Below are positions 1 to 8,911 of a stretch of 64,000 bases of DNA, in pieces. A program made the translations under genes and the position numbers. The stretch comes from Pisolithus tinctorius (Eukaryota; Basidiomycota; Agaricomycetes; Boletales; Pisolithaceae): positions 186,001 to 250,000 of the forward strand of contig JANFAH010000003.1 in the NCBI GenBank assembly GCA_024663395.1. The letters are read 5' to 3'. The notes beneath the pieces were generated by a model. That model did no database searches and had not been told where the DNA came from. It saw only the letters and a list, made by a program, of their open reading frames with translations. Position 1 is the stretch's first letter. Every line of letters begins with the position of its first letter.

Positions 1-1087
1 GCCATCTATCATAGTGGTTGGACATAAGGTGTCATTTGAGGGTAGAATTCTGGACAAAACTAAAGTCCAAAAGATTAAAGATTGGCCTTACTGTGCAAAT
101 GTCACTGAAGTATGCAGATTTTTAGGTCTCTGCTCATACTGCAGGATCTTCATCAAAGACTTCACCAAACATGCCCATCCCCTCATCAAACTGACCAAGA
201 AGGATGTCCCCTTTGAATTCCATGACAAACATAGGGAAGCCATGGAGTACCTCTGCCAGGTGATCATCTCATCCCCTGCATTGCAAACTATTGACTATAA
301 TTCCAAAAGGAAAGTCATCTAGCAGTCGACACTTCTAACATTGCTGTCAGGTACCTCCTCATGTGGGAGGGGGAAGACAGCAAATGCTACCCTGCTAGGT
401 TCAGCTTGATAACTCTCAATGACCATGAATGCTGCTACAGCCAAGCTAAGCTAGAATTATTTGGGTTTTTCTGTGCCTTGCACAATGTCCAACTTCATAT
501 CTTCAGTGTGCAGAATTTAGTCATTGAGGTGGATGTGCAGTACATCAAAGGGATGATTAACAATCCCAACCTACAGCCTAATGTGAACATAAATTGTTGG
601 ATCACCAGAATTCTCCTATTCAACTTCAAGCTCATACATGTTCCAGCACACAAGCACACAGTGCCAGACAGACTTTTGAGGAGGCTGAGAGCAGAAGAAG
701 ATGAGGAGGGGGACAAGGACTATGAGGATTGGATAGATGAGTGTGGGGCTTTCACAGTCAAGCTCTTGGATTGTAGGGAAGCATGTTTCGAGTCTCAACC
801 TTACCCCTTGGAAATTCCAAGTGTCATGTCAGACTCATCTCTCCCCCTGTTACAGAGTCTAGGAATCTTTACTGCCAAAGAATCGATGCCAGAAAACCTT
901 GAGACCAAAATTCTGAGGTCAGAAAAAGTGAGGCAGAGAGAGGAGAGGATTAGAGTGGTGAAGGACTTTTTGGAGATGAAGAAAACACCAGAAGGGTTTG
1001 AGAGAGGGGGAGTTGGAAAGCCTAGTGCATCTGGTGACTCAGTATTTTGTGAAAGGAGGGGAACTGTGGAGGAAGAAACCCCAGGGG
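1..1087 (+). pseudogene. G0 Ty3/gypsy pol, RT C-terminus and RNase H (decayed)
   Basis: This is the 5' visible part of an old gypsy pol whose start lies outside the window. Residues from position 14 (VGHKVSFEG...) match the RT-connection region of the intact pol at 8912-11942. The reading frame shifts near 318-321: the catalytic RNase H motif AVDTS is recovered only by dropping one base. It then continues open from 361 with SQAKLELFG (second acidic residue) and VEVDVQYIKGM (third). Just before 1087 the frame reads LWRKKPQ, the segment that precedes the integrase zinc finger. CpG is nearly absent and many Arg codons have become Cys, His or Trp, as expected for CpG decay. The tail of the open frame, 1088-1206, is LTR sequence and not pol. 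Confidence 0.88.
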
Positions 1088-1674
1088 TGTCACAACCATG
1101 TCCAGACCACCCTAGACTAGCTCTACCCCAGTCTCAACTGGTCTCAACCAACCCTTGCCCCAGTCCTGGCCTTAACCCTTTGACCCAGAAACATGTTAGC
1201 TCATGAGGCACTGCAAGGCAGTGCCCAGTCAAGTTGTCCCCTCAGTTGGTACCAGGCTGGTGTAACACCTGGCCCAGCCACATGTCCTGCCCCAGTTCCT
1301 GGTAATCCCTTGTTCATAGTCTTTGCTTGATAAGATTCTTTGTAACACTACTTACCAATATGTTTACCAATCATCACTGTACTGGCACAGACTGGTCTCT
1401 GGTGCTATGTTACACTTAGGTTACTTCTAGTATTTAAGTCATAGGATAATCTGTTTTAGCCTCAGTCTGAAATCAACTTAGTTCTCATCTTAACCCAGTC
1501 TCCCTGATTCTCTGTCTTTTGTCTCTTGACCAGACTACAGCCCATGCAAGGGAATAGTGCTGTGTCCTCAGTCACTAAGTCCAATAGTCCAAATCCCTTA
1601 GTATCTCATATTACCCTCTGACCCCTGACTGGACTCCAGACTGGCCTTGGACTGGTGAAGACCTGGACTTAACA
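1088..1674 (+). mobile_element. Solo LTR, family D, with 5-bp target duplication AGGGG
   Basis: The sequence starts TGTCACAACC and ends ACTTAACA, and is flanked by perfect AGGGG copies at 1083-1087 and 1675-1679. It is homologous along its length to the LTR at 29374-29924, including the segment CCCATGCAAGGGAATAG and a TATTTAAG promoter-like site near 1432. Removing the LTR and one AGGGG restores the host pol frame (PQG-WHQLVVP). It is therefore an LTR left by recombination after insertion into G0. No internal region remains. Confidence 0.85.
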
Positions 1675-1894
1675 AGGGGTGGCATCAGCTAGTGGTACCC
1701 CCACACAAACACCTTGGGATTCTCCACAAGGCCTGCAATGATCTAGGGCACAAGGGTATCTTCTTGACGTGCATGCATTTGCTGACTCACTTTTGGTGGC
1801 CCATGCTAGAGCAGGATGTCTGTTGGTATGTTAAATCATGCCATGAGTGCCAGATCCACTGTTTGGACCACATTCATATTCCACCAGTCATCGC
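1675..1894 (+). pseudogene. G0 pol, integrase HHCC zinc-binding domain
   Basis: The fragment encodes the N-terminal integrase zinc finger: H...LGHKG...H, then FWWP and CHECQ, and ends at HIPPVI. The next codons of the same integrase resume at 18258, after element A. The two flanks join in frame (HIPPVI/TIPKPLFYKA), so 1895-18257 is an insertion into this gene. Two frame-compatible flanking copies, CATCGC (1889-1894) and CATCAC (18256-18261), are the probable target duplication. Confidence 0.88.
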
Positions 1895-2548
1895 TGTAGG
1901 AAAAGTCCAAGTAGCTGTATAACACGAGCTAGATGGCTTAGATAACAACAATAAGAAATGAAGGGAACGAATTGTTCGTCCCAAGGGATTCTGGACTGTC
2001 GGGACTAGAAGGGGAGACCCAGCGCTTTGTAGCGGTAGTGTTTCGTGGCGTGCGCAGCGTGGTCCGCGGAGTAGTACTGGCGATGCAAGCGGTGCGAGCG
2101 GTATACGTAGTTCATGCGCGGCGGAATGCGAGATGTGCGGTGTAGACGAAGTGGAAAAGAAACTCGTGGTGACCTTCCGAGTGCCAAAAGGTATCATTCT
2201 GTACCTAAGTACAAGGCTTTATAGTCCGGGCAAACCCGGAACCTAAGTAAGACAGGGTACAGTAAGGGAAAGCCGCACGACAGCGCGTGCAAACAAGACT
2301 GGCCGAACAGAGGCCGAGGGTATAACTACAAGCACTAAAGAAACAGAGACTGTGACAAGAAAAGAGTCCGAGGAAAAACTACGACCGGAGCACAGCGGCC
2401 GTGGGTATAGCTCCGCACGAGAGGGAGTGAGGGCGTGGGAAGGTAGCGCGTGAACAATGGTGAACGTGAGATGGGAGCGGACGTAACAGTAGCCACGGAA
2501 CGGTTAATGATAGGGGCTTACGCGTCCAGGGAATGTGGATTCCTCACA
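1895..2548 (-). repeat. Element A 3' LTR
   Basis: This 654-bp LTR (plus strand TGTAGG...CTCACA) pairs with 17604-18257. Comparing the two base by base I count 17 differences, all transitions at CpG sites, and no indels. Open frames inside it overlap each other and correspond to no known protein, so I do not call them genes. The LTR is inserted in the G0 integrase. Confidence 0.92.
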
Positions 2549-2663
2549 CCTGCGGGGGACTTAGATGCTGACCGTCCCCGGTCAGCCACGTGGCGCGGAG
2601 GACATAAATAGCTTGCCGCGTGGTGATGGCAACGGTGTGGTGCCGAGGGTTCGAGAATACCGG
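2549..2663 (-). promoter_or_regulatory. Pre-LTR stem-loop of element A (distal cargo boundary)
   Basis: Next to the 3' LTR lies a stem-loop: GCTGACC (2567-2573), loop GTCCCC (2574-2579), GGTCAGC (2580-2586), followed on the minus strand by a purine-poor GTCCCCCGCAGG run up to the LTR. A near-identical stem-loop lies at 8669-8690 on the other side of the cargo gene. In the decayed copy the corresponding pair lies at 31140-31181 and 33224-33262. The position just before the LTR is where a polypurine tract or plus-strand priming signal would be expected, but its role is unknown. Confidence 0.6.
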
Positions 2664-3099
2664 TGTAGGGAATAAGTACTCCCTACTGAGGTGATTTAAT
2701 TATTTTATCTTTTCTATTGTGTTTTTGCTTTGATTTACATTAGTGATACTTAGCCTACCTTTGTGGCGCATTTTTGGTAGCTTAGTCAGCATTTTTTGCG
2801 CACTAGTGTAGGTCTACAGTACACAACAAAAAAAGGAGAGAAACCAGACTGCGAGACAGCGAAATCGAAGACTGCAAATGAAAGACTGCGACAAGCCCTC
2901 ACTGAGGCACCTCTAGATGACCCTCCAGACGCCATTATTTGCTCATTCCCTACTCCATTCGTTCTGACCAACTCTATCCACTCCTTCACCCTCTTTCCTC
3001 AATCCAAGCTCAGAGTCCCTTCAGGTCGAACTAGACCCATTCCTGTCAAGCCCTAGGAGTCCCCAGCAGTCCCTAGGTTCGCTAAATAGCTAACTTACA
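2664..3099 (+). repeat. Element B 5' LTR
   Basis: The LTR starts TGTAGGG and ends TAACTTACA and is 436 bp, the same length as the 3' copy. It holds an AT-rich stretch (TTTAATTATTTTATC) near its start. Short open frames on both strands occur identically in both LTRs and look accidental. Confidence 0.92.
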
Positions 3100-3101
3100 A
3101 C

Positions 3102-3119
3102 TGGAGCCCACCGCGAGGG
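3102..3119 (+). promoter_or_regulatory. Element B primer-binding site
   Basis: TGGAGCCCACCGCGAGGG starts 2 nt after the 5' LTR, the standard PBS position. It differs by one base from the PBS of element A (17584-17601, minus strand) and shares its core with the PBS beside LTR C (33935-33949). The complementary tRNA would end GGTGGGC-T-CCA. A T (U73) discriminator would fit tRNA-Cys, but this is inference. Confidence 0.7.
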
Positions 3120-4255
3120 GCTCTGCTTAGCTTGGATCCCTTCCTCCTCCTCCTCCTGCCTTGTTTTCGCTTTTTGGCAGGTTTTACTTCGCGTTTTTGG
3201 CCCTCTGGAGCCATAGGTCGTCGCCTGCGTTCGTTTTTGACCCTTATACAGCCGTTTTGAGCCGCTCGAACCCCCCGTCAAATCGCTTTTAGGCATTTTT
3301 GCCTTCGAAGTCTCTTCAGGTCGCGTTTTGCCCTCTCAAGGTTGTTTTTCTGGCGCGTTTTCAGACTCCTAGCACCCTAGTGTGTCGCCTTCTGTCGCCT
3401 ATCTGCCAGTCAGATCCGTTCCCAGCCATTCACAGCGCTTCTGGCCACATTTGTGTGCCCTTGCCCCCCAGAGCCCTCTGCAGTCGCGTTTTTGGCTGTT
3501 TGAAGCCATTTCTCTTCGCATTTTTGGTCATACAAGGCCTTCTGCATCGACCTCACTCGTTCCCTATCGTTTTCGGCTGTCTTGCGCCATTCCAGTTGCT
3601 GTCGAACCGCATTTTTCGCATTCGAGACCCCTTCAAGCCACTTGAACCGTCCCTGCAGCTGCTCTAGGCCTTTTCCCACCATTGTTCTGCCATCTTAAGC
3701 CATTTATCATCCCCAGCGCTCGTTCTCGGTCCATAGGAGTTGCTGACACCTGTTCAAGGTCGCACAAAGTCACCTTTTGGCGCGTTGTCCCCAGGACCAC
3801 CCTCTCCCACTCCTGCTGCCAGAGTTTTACTCTTGGCAGTGTTTTTGACTCGTTTTTGGTGTCTTAGTGCTGCAGTCCACCACCCCCGGTCACCCGTCCT
3901 TGTGTTCTCCCCTTTGGCGCTGTTCTGAACTGCTCGAATCCCTGTCAAACTCGCTTCGAGAACCCCTCGGTCTTTCAGGGTTGTGTCTTCGCTCCGTGGG
4001 TTTCCTCTTCAGGGCTTCAGGTTCAAATATACATCACTAGTATTCGTGTCTTAGTGTTACTGGTCGAATTCTAGCCTTCGGGATCGTGTCTGGGTAATCT
4101 GTGCCCCTGAGTGCTCGAGTTCGCATTTTGGCCCTTTGGTTTGAGTATTTCCGCTTCAAGCTCTCGTTTTCGCTGTTTGCACTCACTGTCTGAGTGGTCA
4201 AGACCTTCGGGATCACATTGTAGACCTTTGAGCTCGCTTCGAGCCCTTGGTACTC
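3120..4255 (+). other. Element B untranslated leader, GTTTTTGGC-rich
   Basis: More than 1.1 kb separates the PBS from the gag start. It has no supported coding region but repeats variants of CGTTTTTGGC and TCGTTTTTGAC (about 3150-3870), and from about 3700 it becomes rich in TTCGA. A long structured leader is common in retroelements for packaging or dimerisation. The open frames here (for example 3299-3667) overlap on both strands and are low-complexity. Confidence 0.5.
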
Positions 4256-6031
4256 ATGTGCAGCTGTGTTTTCCCTTCAGCAGCAAGGCCCGAGTTCTCG
4301 GGAGACCCACAGGACCTTCGAGACTACTTCGAGCAGGTAGTCAGGTACTGTGAGGAAAGAGGAGTCTTCGAAGATAGGGCAACCATCCAAGTTGCGCTTC
4401 GGTTCGCACCTCCAAGCTTGTCGAAGCTTTGGTCGCACTTCATCAAGCCTAGTAATGGTGAATGGGATCAATTCATAGGCCTGGTCATCCAGCAGTACCC
4501 TGAGCTCGAGCAGCCAGGAGATGATCTCGACCCCCTCAATGAGCTCTTTGCTTTTCTCGAGAAGGCTCGTACCTTCGAATTCGATTCGCTCTCATCCCTA
4601 GGGCAGTATCTTCGAAGTTTCCAGCAGCAGTTCCTGCATCTCGTAAAGCAGGGTGTTTTAGACATTGAGGCACAGTCGAGGCTCTTCGTTCGAGGCCTTT
4701 CGTTACAGCTTGCAAAGAAGGTAATGACCAGCCTCCTTTGCTGGTTCCCCCAGCATGCCCCAGACCTCTCCTGGCACTTCATCAATGTTGTTCGTCACAC
4801 CAGGTATGTGCTGGTGAACCAGTTGGTTGGTGATGGCACAGGGAAATGGTGGAGTTCAGACCCCCCTCATCGAATCGAGCCCCCTTTGGCTTCGAATAGC
4901 CAGCGTCCTCTTCGAAGTGAACCTTCGACCTTGAGTAGACCCCCTCCCCACTTCAGGTCAACTTCGGACAGTACCCCTCATCGAGTCGAGCCCCCTTTGG
5001 CTTCGAATAACCAGCATCCTCTTCGAAATGAACCTTCGACATCAGGTAGACCCCCTCCCCACTTCGGGTCAACTTTGGACAGTACCCCTCATAGAGTCGA
5101 GCCCCCTTCAGTGTCGAATAGCCACAGTCCTCTTCGAAGTGAACCTTCGACCTCAAGTAGACCCTCTCGCTGCTTCGAGTCGACTTCGAATGGTCACCCT
5201 CGACCAGTTTCGAGCCTGTGTGTCCCTATCCCTCAGCAAGGGGCTCCAAGTGGCATCCGACTTCGCTTCGAGTTGGTTTCGAATGACTCGAATTCTCATC
5301 CAGCCTCGAGTAAGCCCTCCCCACAGCCCAGTTCAACTTCGAAGAGTCCCCCTCGACTCAGCCCTCACTCGAATGACTCCCCTGTTCGTCAGGGAGCCTC
5401 GAAGCATCCTTCTGCCCTCGAGAGGTTCAGTTTCTGTTTCTTCTGTGGTCGAGAAGGCCATGTTCGAGCTCAGTGCAGTGTGTGCACTTCGTATCTGGTG
5501 TCAGGCAGGTGTAGGATTGTTCATGGCCGAGTTGTACTACCTACAGGTCAGGAGATCCCTCAAGAGGCTCTTGGGCGAACTCTCAGGGAGCAGCTCGACT
5601 TCTGGGCCCTGGCTAGTGGTCATGGTGGTTCGAGTTCCCAGGTACCTTCCCCTGCTTCGCCTCGGTCCCCTCCAGGACTCTCTCCCCCTCATCGAGTTCG
5701 TACCAGTCCCCCGAATTCTGCTCGAGGTCAAGGTGCCCAGGTCAAAGCAACCGATTCGAGCTCGAGGTCCATCGAGCACCCCTCGACTTCTACTCGCCAT
5801 CTCTCCCCATGCCCTAGGGCCCCAGTGGCTCAGTCATTTCGACTTCGACCCCTCCTGCTGGCTTCGAATCGTACTCGAGTTCGAAGAACTGACTTCGAAC
5901 AACCTCGCCTGTCCCCTCTGCCCTCGGTTCGAGTTCATAGCCCCCCTCTGGCTGAGCCTTCTCCCCATCCAGGTGCCTGTGCCAGTTTCCTTCCTGATTC
6001 TGGTCACATCCCTTGTGGGTTGGTGAAGTGA
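4256..6031 (+). CDS. gag: Element B Gag-like protein with zinc knuckle
   Basis: I start at the first ATG, 4256 (MCSCVFPSAARPEFSGDP); the open frame extends slightly further upstream only through non-ATG codons. The N-terminal part follows the Ty3 retrotransposon gag pattern: a P-x-FSGD-x3-L...YF opening, then a helical W/F-rich segment (for example LWSHFIKP, WDQFIGLVIQQYP). The middle is Pro/Ser-rich and holds three tandem repeats of about 40 residues (DNA about 4855-5170). A zinc knuckle CFFCGREGHVRAQC (CX2CX4HX4C) follows at about residue 400. The role expected from the family is to form the virus-like particle and bind element RNA. The frame is intact for 591 codons and is not followed by pol. 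Nearly all its CpGs are in TCG. Confidence 0.85.
   Translation: MCSCVFPSAARPEFSGDPQDLRDYFEQVVRYCEERGVFEDRATIQVALRFAPPSLSKLWSHFIKPSNGEWDQFIGLVIQQYPELEQPGDDLDPLNELFAFLEKARTFEFDSLSSLGQYLRSFQQQFLHLVKQGVLDIEAQSRLFVRGLSLQLAKKVMTSLLCWFPQHAPDLSWHFINVVRHTRYVLVNQLVGDGTGKWWSSDPPHRIEPPLASNSQRPLRSEPSTLSRPPPHFRSTSDSTPHRVEPPLASNNQHPLRNEPSTSGRPPPHFGSTLDSTPHRVEPPSVSNSHSPLRSEPSTSSRPSRCFESTSNGHPRPVSSLCVPIPQQGAPSGIRLRFELVSNDSNSHPASSKPSPQPSSTSKSPPRLSPHSNDSPVRQGASKHPSALERFSFCFFCGREGHVRAQCSVCTSYLVSGRCRIVHGRVVLPTGQEIPQEALGRTLREQLDFWALASGHGGSSSQVPSPASPRSPPGLSPPHRVRTSPPNSARGQGAQVKATDSSSRSIEHPSTSTRHLSPCPRAPVAQSFRLRPLLLASNRTRVRRTDFEQPRLSPLPSVRVHSPPLAEPSPHPGACASFLPDSGHIPCGLVK
4855..5170 (+). repeat. Three in-frame tandem repeats of about 120 bp in element B gag
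   Basis: The segment beginning PHRIEPPLASN / PHRVEPPLASN / PHRVEPPSVSN recurs three times, each followed by PLR(S/N)EPST and a Pro/Ser stretch. The copies differ by a few substitutions and keep frame, so they are likely unequal-crossover expansions in the disordered gag linker. Confidence 0.8.
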
Positions 6032-6194
6032 GTCATGTGGACTTTTCCTTTTTCTTGATATGGTCTCCTTGTTTCTGTTTCAAAGCTTGATGCCTTTCAT
6101 TTTCTGGACTCATTTTTGATATGATACCTGTTCCTTCATTTGAACCCCCCTTTTTGTTGACTGAGGACAGTCATTATCTCAAGCCCCCCTTGGA

Positions 6195-6630
6195 TGTAGG
6201 GAATAAGTACTCCCTACTGAGGTGATTTAATTATTTTATCTTTTCTATTGTGTTTTTGCTTTGATTTACATTAGTGATACTTAGCCTACCTTTGTGGCGC
6301 ATTTTTGGTAGCTTAGTCAGCATTTTTTGCGCACTAGTGTAGGTCTACAGTACACAACAAAAAAAGGAGAGAAACCAGACTGCGAGACAGCGAAATCGAA
6401 GACTGCAAATGAAAGACTGCGACAAGCCCTCACTGAGGCACCTCTAGATGACCCTCCAGACGCCATTATTTGCTCATTCCCTACTCCATTCGTTCTGACC
6501 AACTCTATCCACTCCTTCACCCTCTTTCCTCAATCCAAGCTCAGAGTCCCTTCAGGTCGAACTAGACCCATTCCTGTCAAGCCCTAGGAGTCCCCAGCAG
6601 TCCCTAGGTTCACTAAATAGCTAACTTACA
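6195..6630 (+). repeat. Element B 3' LTR
   Basis: The 436-bp partner of 2664-3099 is identical except for one CpG-type position near its end. It is followed by CCGGAG and then the resumed internal sequence of element A (GTTCCATGTAGAAGCG). Confidence 0.92.
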
Positions 6631-6742
6631 CCGGAGAGTTCCATGTAGAAGCGAAGGAAGCATAGAGCCGAGGGACGCGAGAAGGCCGTTGAATACCGCG
6701 TATAGGCGTCCGGACTGATGACATAAGTGCCTCATGGCTGCT

Positions 6743-6752
6743 AAGTATATAA
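6743..6752 (+). promoter_or_regulatory. TATA box of the antisense cargo gene
   Basis: AGTATATAAT lies about 80 bp upstream of the ATG at 6830. The decayed copy keeps the equivalent (plus strand TTATATAC near 33031-33040) at the same distance from its start. The in-frame ATG at 6734 precedes this box and is therefore unlikely to be the start. Confidence 0.6.
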
Positions 6753-6829
6753 TTGTTAGTGCGCGGCTCAAACCTTCGCATCGATTTGATTCTTTCCTCC
6801 CATCATCAACCCCTTCTATCATTCTCATC

Positions 6830-7932
6830 ATGTCTGCCAGCCGTGCCCCCCGTCTCTCTCAACTCGTACGCGCAGCCACCCCCGACCCGATCGAAGCGGA
6901 AAAAACCGCTCTGAAGGCGAAGTTCATTGCCGCGTCCACGGCCTTGGTTGCTGAGGCGAAGTGCATGCCAGACGACAGGGAAGACCTGTGGGAGGAGAAA
7001 GTGATGTGGCTGTGACGTTGGGAGAAGCAATCGGTAAGCGCTCGTTTGGGTAGAGAGTCGTAGCATTGATCGTTGCCCAGGGCGAAGTGTTCCCGCTTGT
7101 CAAGCGTGGCAGAGAGCTTGACGTTGACACGAAGATAGACGTGGCAGATGGTCCGGCAGTAGCGGAGGCGGACGAGGCATATGAGCGGTGGGTGTCAGAG
7201 GAGATCGCGTGGCTCAAGGTTGACAAGGACGTGCAGATGGAGGAGGAAGCTTTGCAGGGAGCCAAGGGGCAAGGGGCGAGTGCTGCCGAGCCTGTTGCGT
7301 CCGTACGGATGACACACGTGGAAGTCCCTCAGCCAGCGCGCAAGGTAAGTCTCCACGGGTATGCTGGGTAGTTTTACTGACACCACGGCAACACAGCATT
7401 CTCGGCAGGCCGTCGCTGAGGGCGATGATGATGACAAGCCGAAGATAACCATCCCCCCCGGGGCGGTACTGCATCCGGTGCCCTGCGCACGGTGCGCCCT
7501 CAAAGGCATGTCATGCATCGGACCGAGCGGCAAGACGTGCAACGGGTGCGTGAAGATGAAGCAAAGGTGCGAGAAGTCCAACAAGGGGACTGGGAAGAAG
7601 GCGCAGGCCGGGGCATCAGTAGGTGAGCAGTGGCCGCATTCTGACGTGTCCGGGGTTGACGGGGTGCAGCACGATCGACCAAGGCACCGAAGGCTGGCCC
7701 TTCCAAACGGGCCCACGACGACGATGACGACATGGAGGTGGTCGAAACCCACACGCGCGGCAAGGGTAAGGCGCCGGTGCGTGGCGGGTTTGATGGCAAG
7801 ACCGCCTCGGATATCTCACAAGCCCTCGGGATGGTCAGGGCCGAGGCTGTGGCTGCACATGCAGCAAACCTTCGCCTTCAAGTCCGCATTGAGCAGCTGT
7901 CGGAGGCCCTGGCAAAGCTGGGAGTAGAGTAG
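6830..7932 (+). CDS. Zn2Cys6 zinc-cluster protein carried antisense in element A
   Basis: I read four exons: 6830-7033, 7081-7344, 7397-7622 and 7670-7932, with GT-AG introns of 47, 52 and 47 nt. All join in frame (phases 0, 0, 1). Exon 3 encodes CARCALKGMSC and then CNGCVKMKQRC, a canonical CX2CX6CX7CX2CX6C binuclear cluster of the fungal Gal4 class. The N-terminus is Ala/Glu-rich; the C-terminus has a basic, acidic-run segment (KRAHDDDDD) and ends in a leucine/alanine heptad-like helix (AAHAANLRLQVRIEQLSEAL) suited to dimerisation. One problem is TGA at 7013-7015 in exon 1, probably a CGA to TGA change; a longer first intron from 7001 would avoid it. The gene is opposite to pol and has its own TATA box. 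A sequence-specific DNA-binding role is inferred from the domain. What it regulates is unknown. Confidence 0.78.
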
Positions 7933-8911
7933 ATGATCATACCGTTTGTAGATCCCCGTTTGTACTATACCCTGCATCGCTGTCTTCCCACGCATTGTGC
8001 GCGGAAATATATCAAATCTTCGCTCGTCCGACGCAGATGCGACGTAAGGCACTGCGAAGGACTTCTGTCCACCAGGCAAGGAACTGGCCCTGAATTGGCC
8101 ATGGTATCGTAGAGAGCGCGGGGTACCGCCCGACTTGTCTTCTTCGTGCGGCTTTCAACTTCTCTCAACGGTAAGTCCTCATGAAACGATCTTGATGGTA
8201 GGATGTGACGGAATGATGGAGAGAGAGCGAAGGGACTGTTTATTGGGTAACTGTGACAGTCTTCGGGTATTAATTGTAAGGAAGTGGAAGGAGAATTGAA
8301 AGAAAAATAGATCAAGGGGCGCACGCTGACTGTGCATTTGAAGAAGAAATGTACGGGGTGGTTGCAAGTATCCGCAGTGTAAAGTGGCCAAGGACGGTAT
8401 CAGCGAGACTAGTAAGAGAGATAGGAGAGACGGTGTTTTGGCTATATACTTATTTGGTGTTTTGTTATTTTTCTGGACGGTTTTGGACTTTTTGTAAGTT
8501 ATGTTTTTTGAGCGAGGACTAGCTATCAGTAGAATCACCGGACGAAACCCGGGGTGAAATAGAGGTCTCCGGACGAAACCCGGGGTAAGACAGATAAAAG
8601 GAAAAGAACTATGTCTGATATCGGGTGGATCAAGTGGTATGCTGGTCACCCCTGCAGGGGACTTTGAATGCTGACTGTCCCCAGTCAGCATGGGAGAAGG
8701 AACGAGCGTAGTAGGAGAAGCCGCAGGGAGGCGGGCGAGGCCGCGGAAAGAGGTATGGGTATCATGGGAGAAGAGGGTATGGAGGAATAGCGCGATGGAC
8801 AAACTGTGGATACTGGAAAGGACGGATAGTCAGCTGTCTGCGGAAAAAGCCTCCACATCATCATCAGTGGGGTCATCCTCAGCCTCTTCAAGAAGGTGGT
8901 CTAGTTCTCCA
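7933..8911 (-). other. Element A spacer between cargo gene and pol, with stem-loop and 31-bp repeat
   Basis: No gene is supported here. CCGGACGAAACCCGGGGT occurs twice (8538-8555 and 8569-8586). The stem-loop TGCTGACT (8669-8676) / GTCCCC / AGTCAGCA (8683-8690) is followed on the minus strand by GTCCCCTGCAGGGG, the same arrangement as at 2549-2586. A 207-codon open frame (8179-8802, minus) is Ser/Leu-rich and has only DNA-level similarity to the old copy (31388-31882). Confidence 0.6.

Larger units (their letters stand above)
2664..6630 (+). mobile_element. Element B: gag-only (non-autonomous) LTR retrotransposon nested in A
   Basis: Two 436-bp LTRs (2664-3099 and 6195-6630) differ at one site that I can see, a CpG-type change (G at 3081 versus A). 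CCGG flanks both sides (2660-2663 and 6631-6634), so the target duplication is 4 bp, or 5 bp if the terminal A is counted. The empty site survives in the decayed A copy near 33140-33160. The internal region carries a PBS at 3102 and a single gag frame, with no protease, RT or integrase, so mobility would need enzymes from another element. A PBS nearly identical to that of element A makes an A-type element the likely helper. Confidence 0.92.

Noticed and set aside
2005..2197. Small genes inside LTR A (also 17478-17906)
   Set aside because: Overlapping frames inside an LTR on the same strand, with no recognisable domain; they only recur because the LTR recurs.
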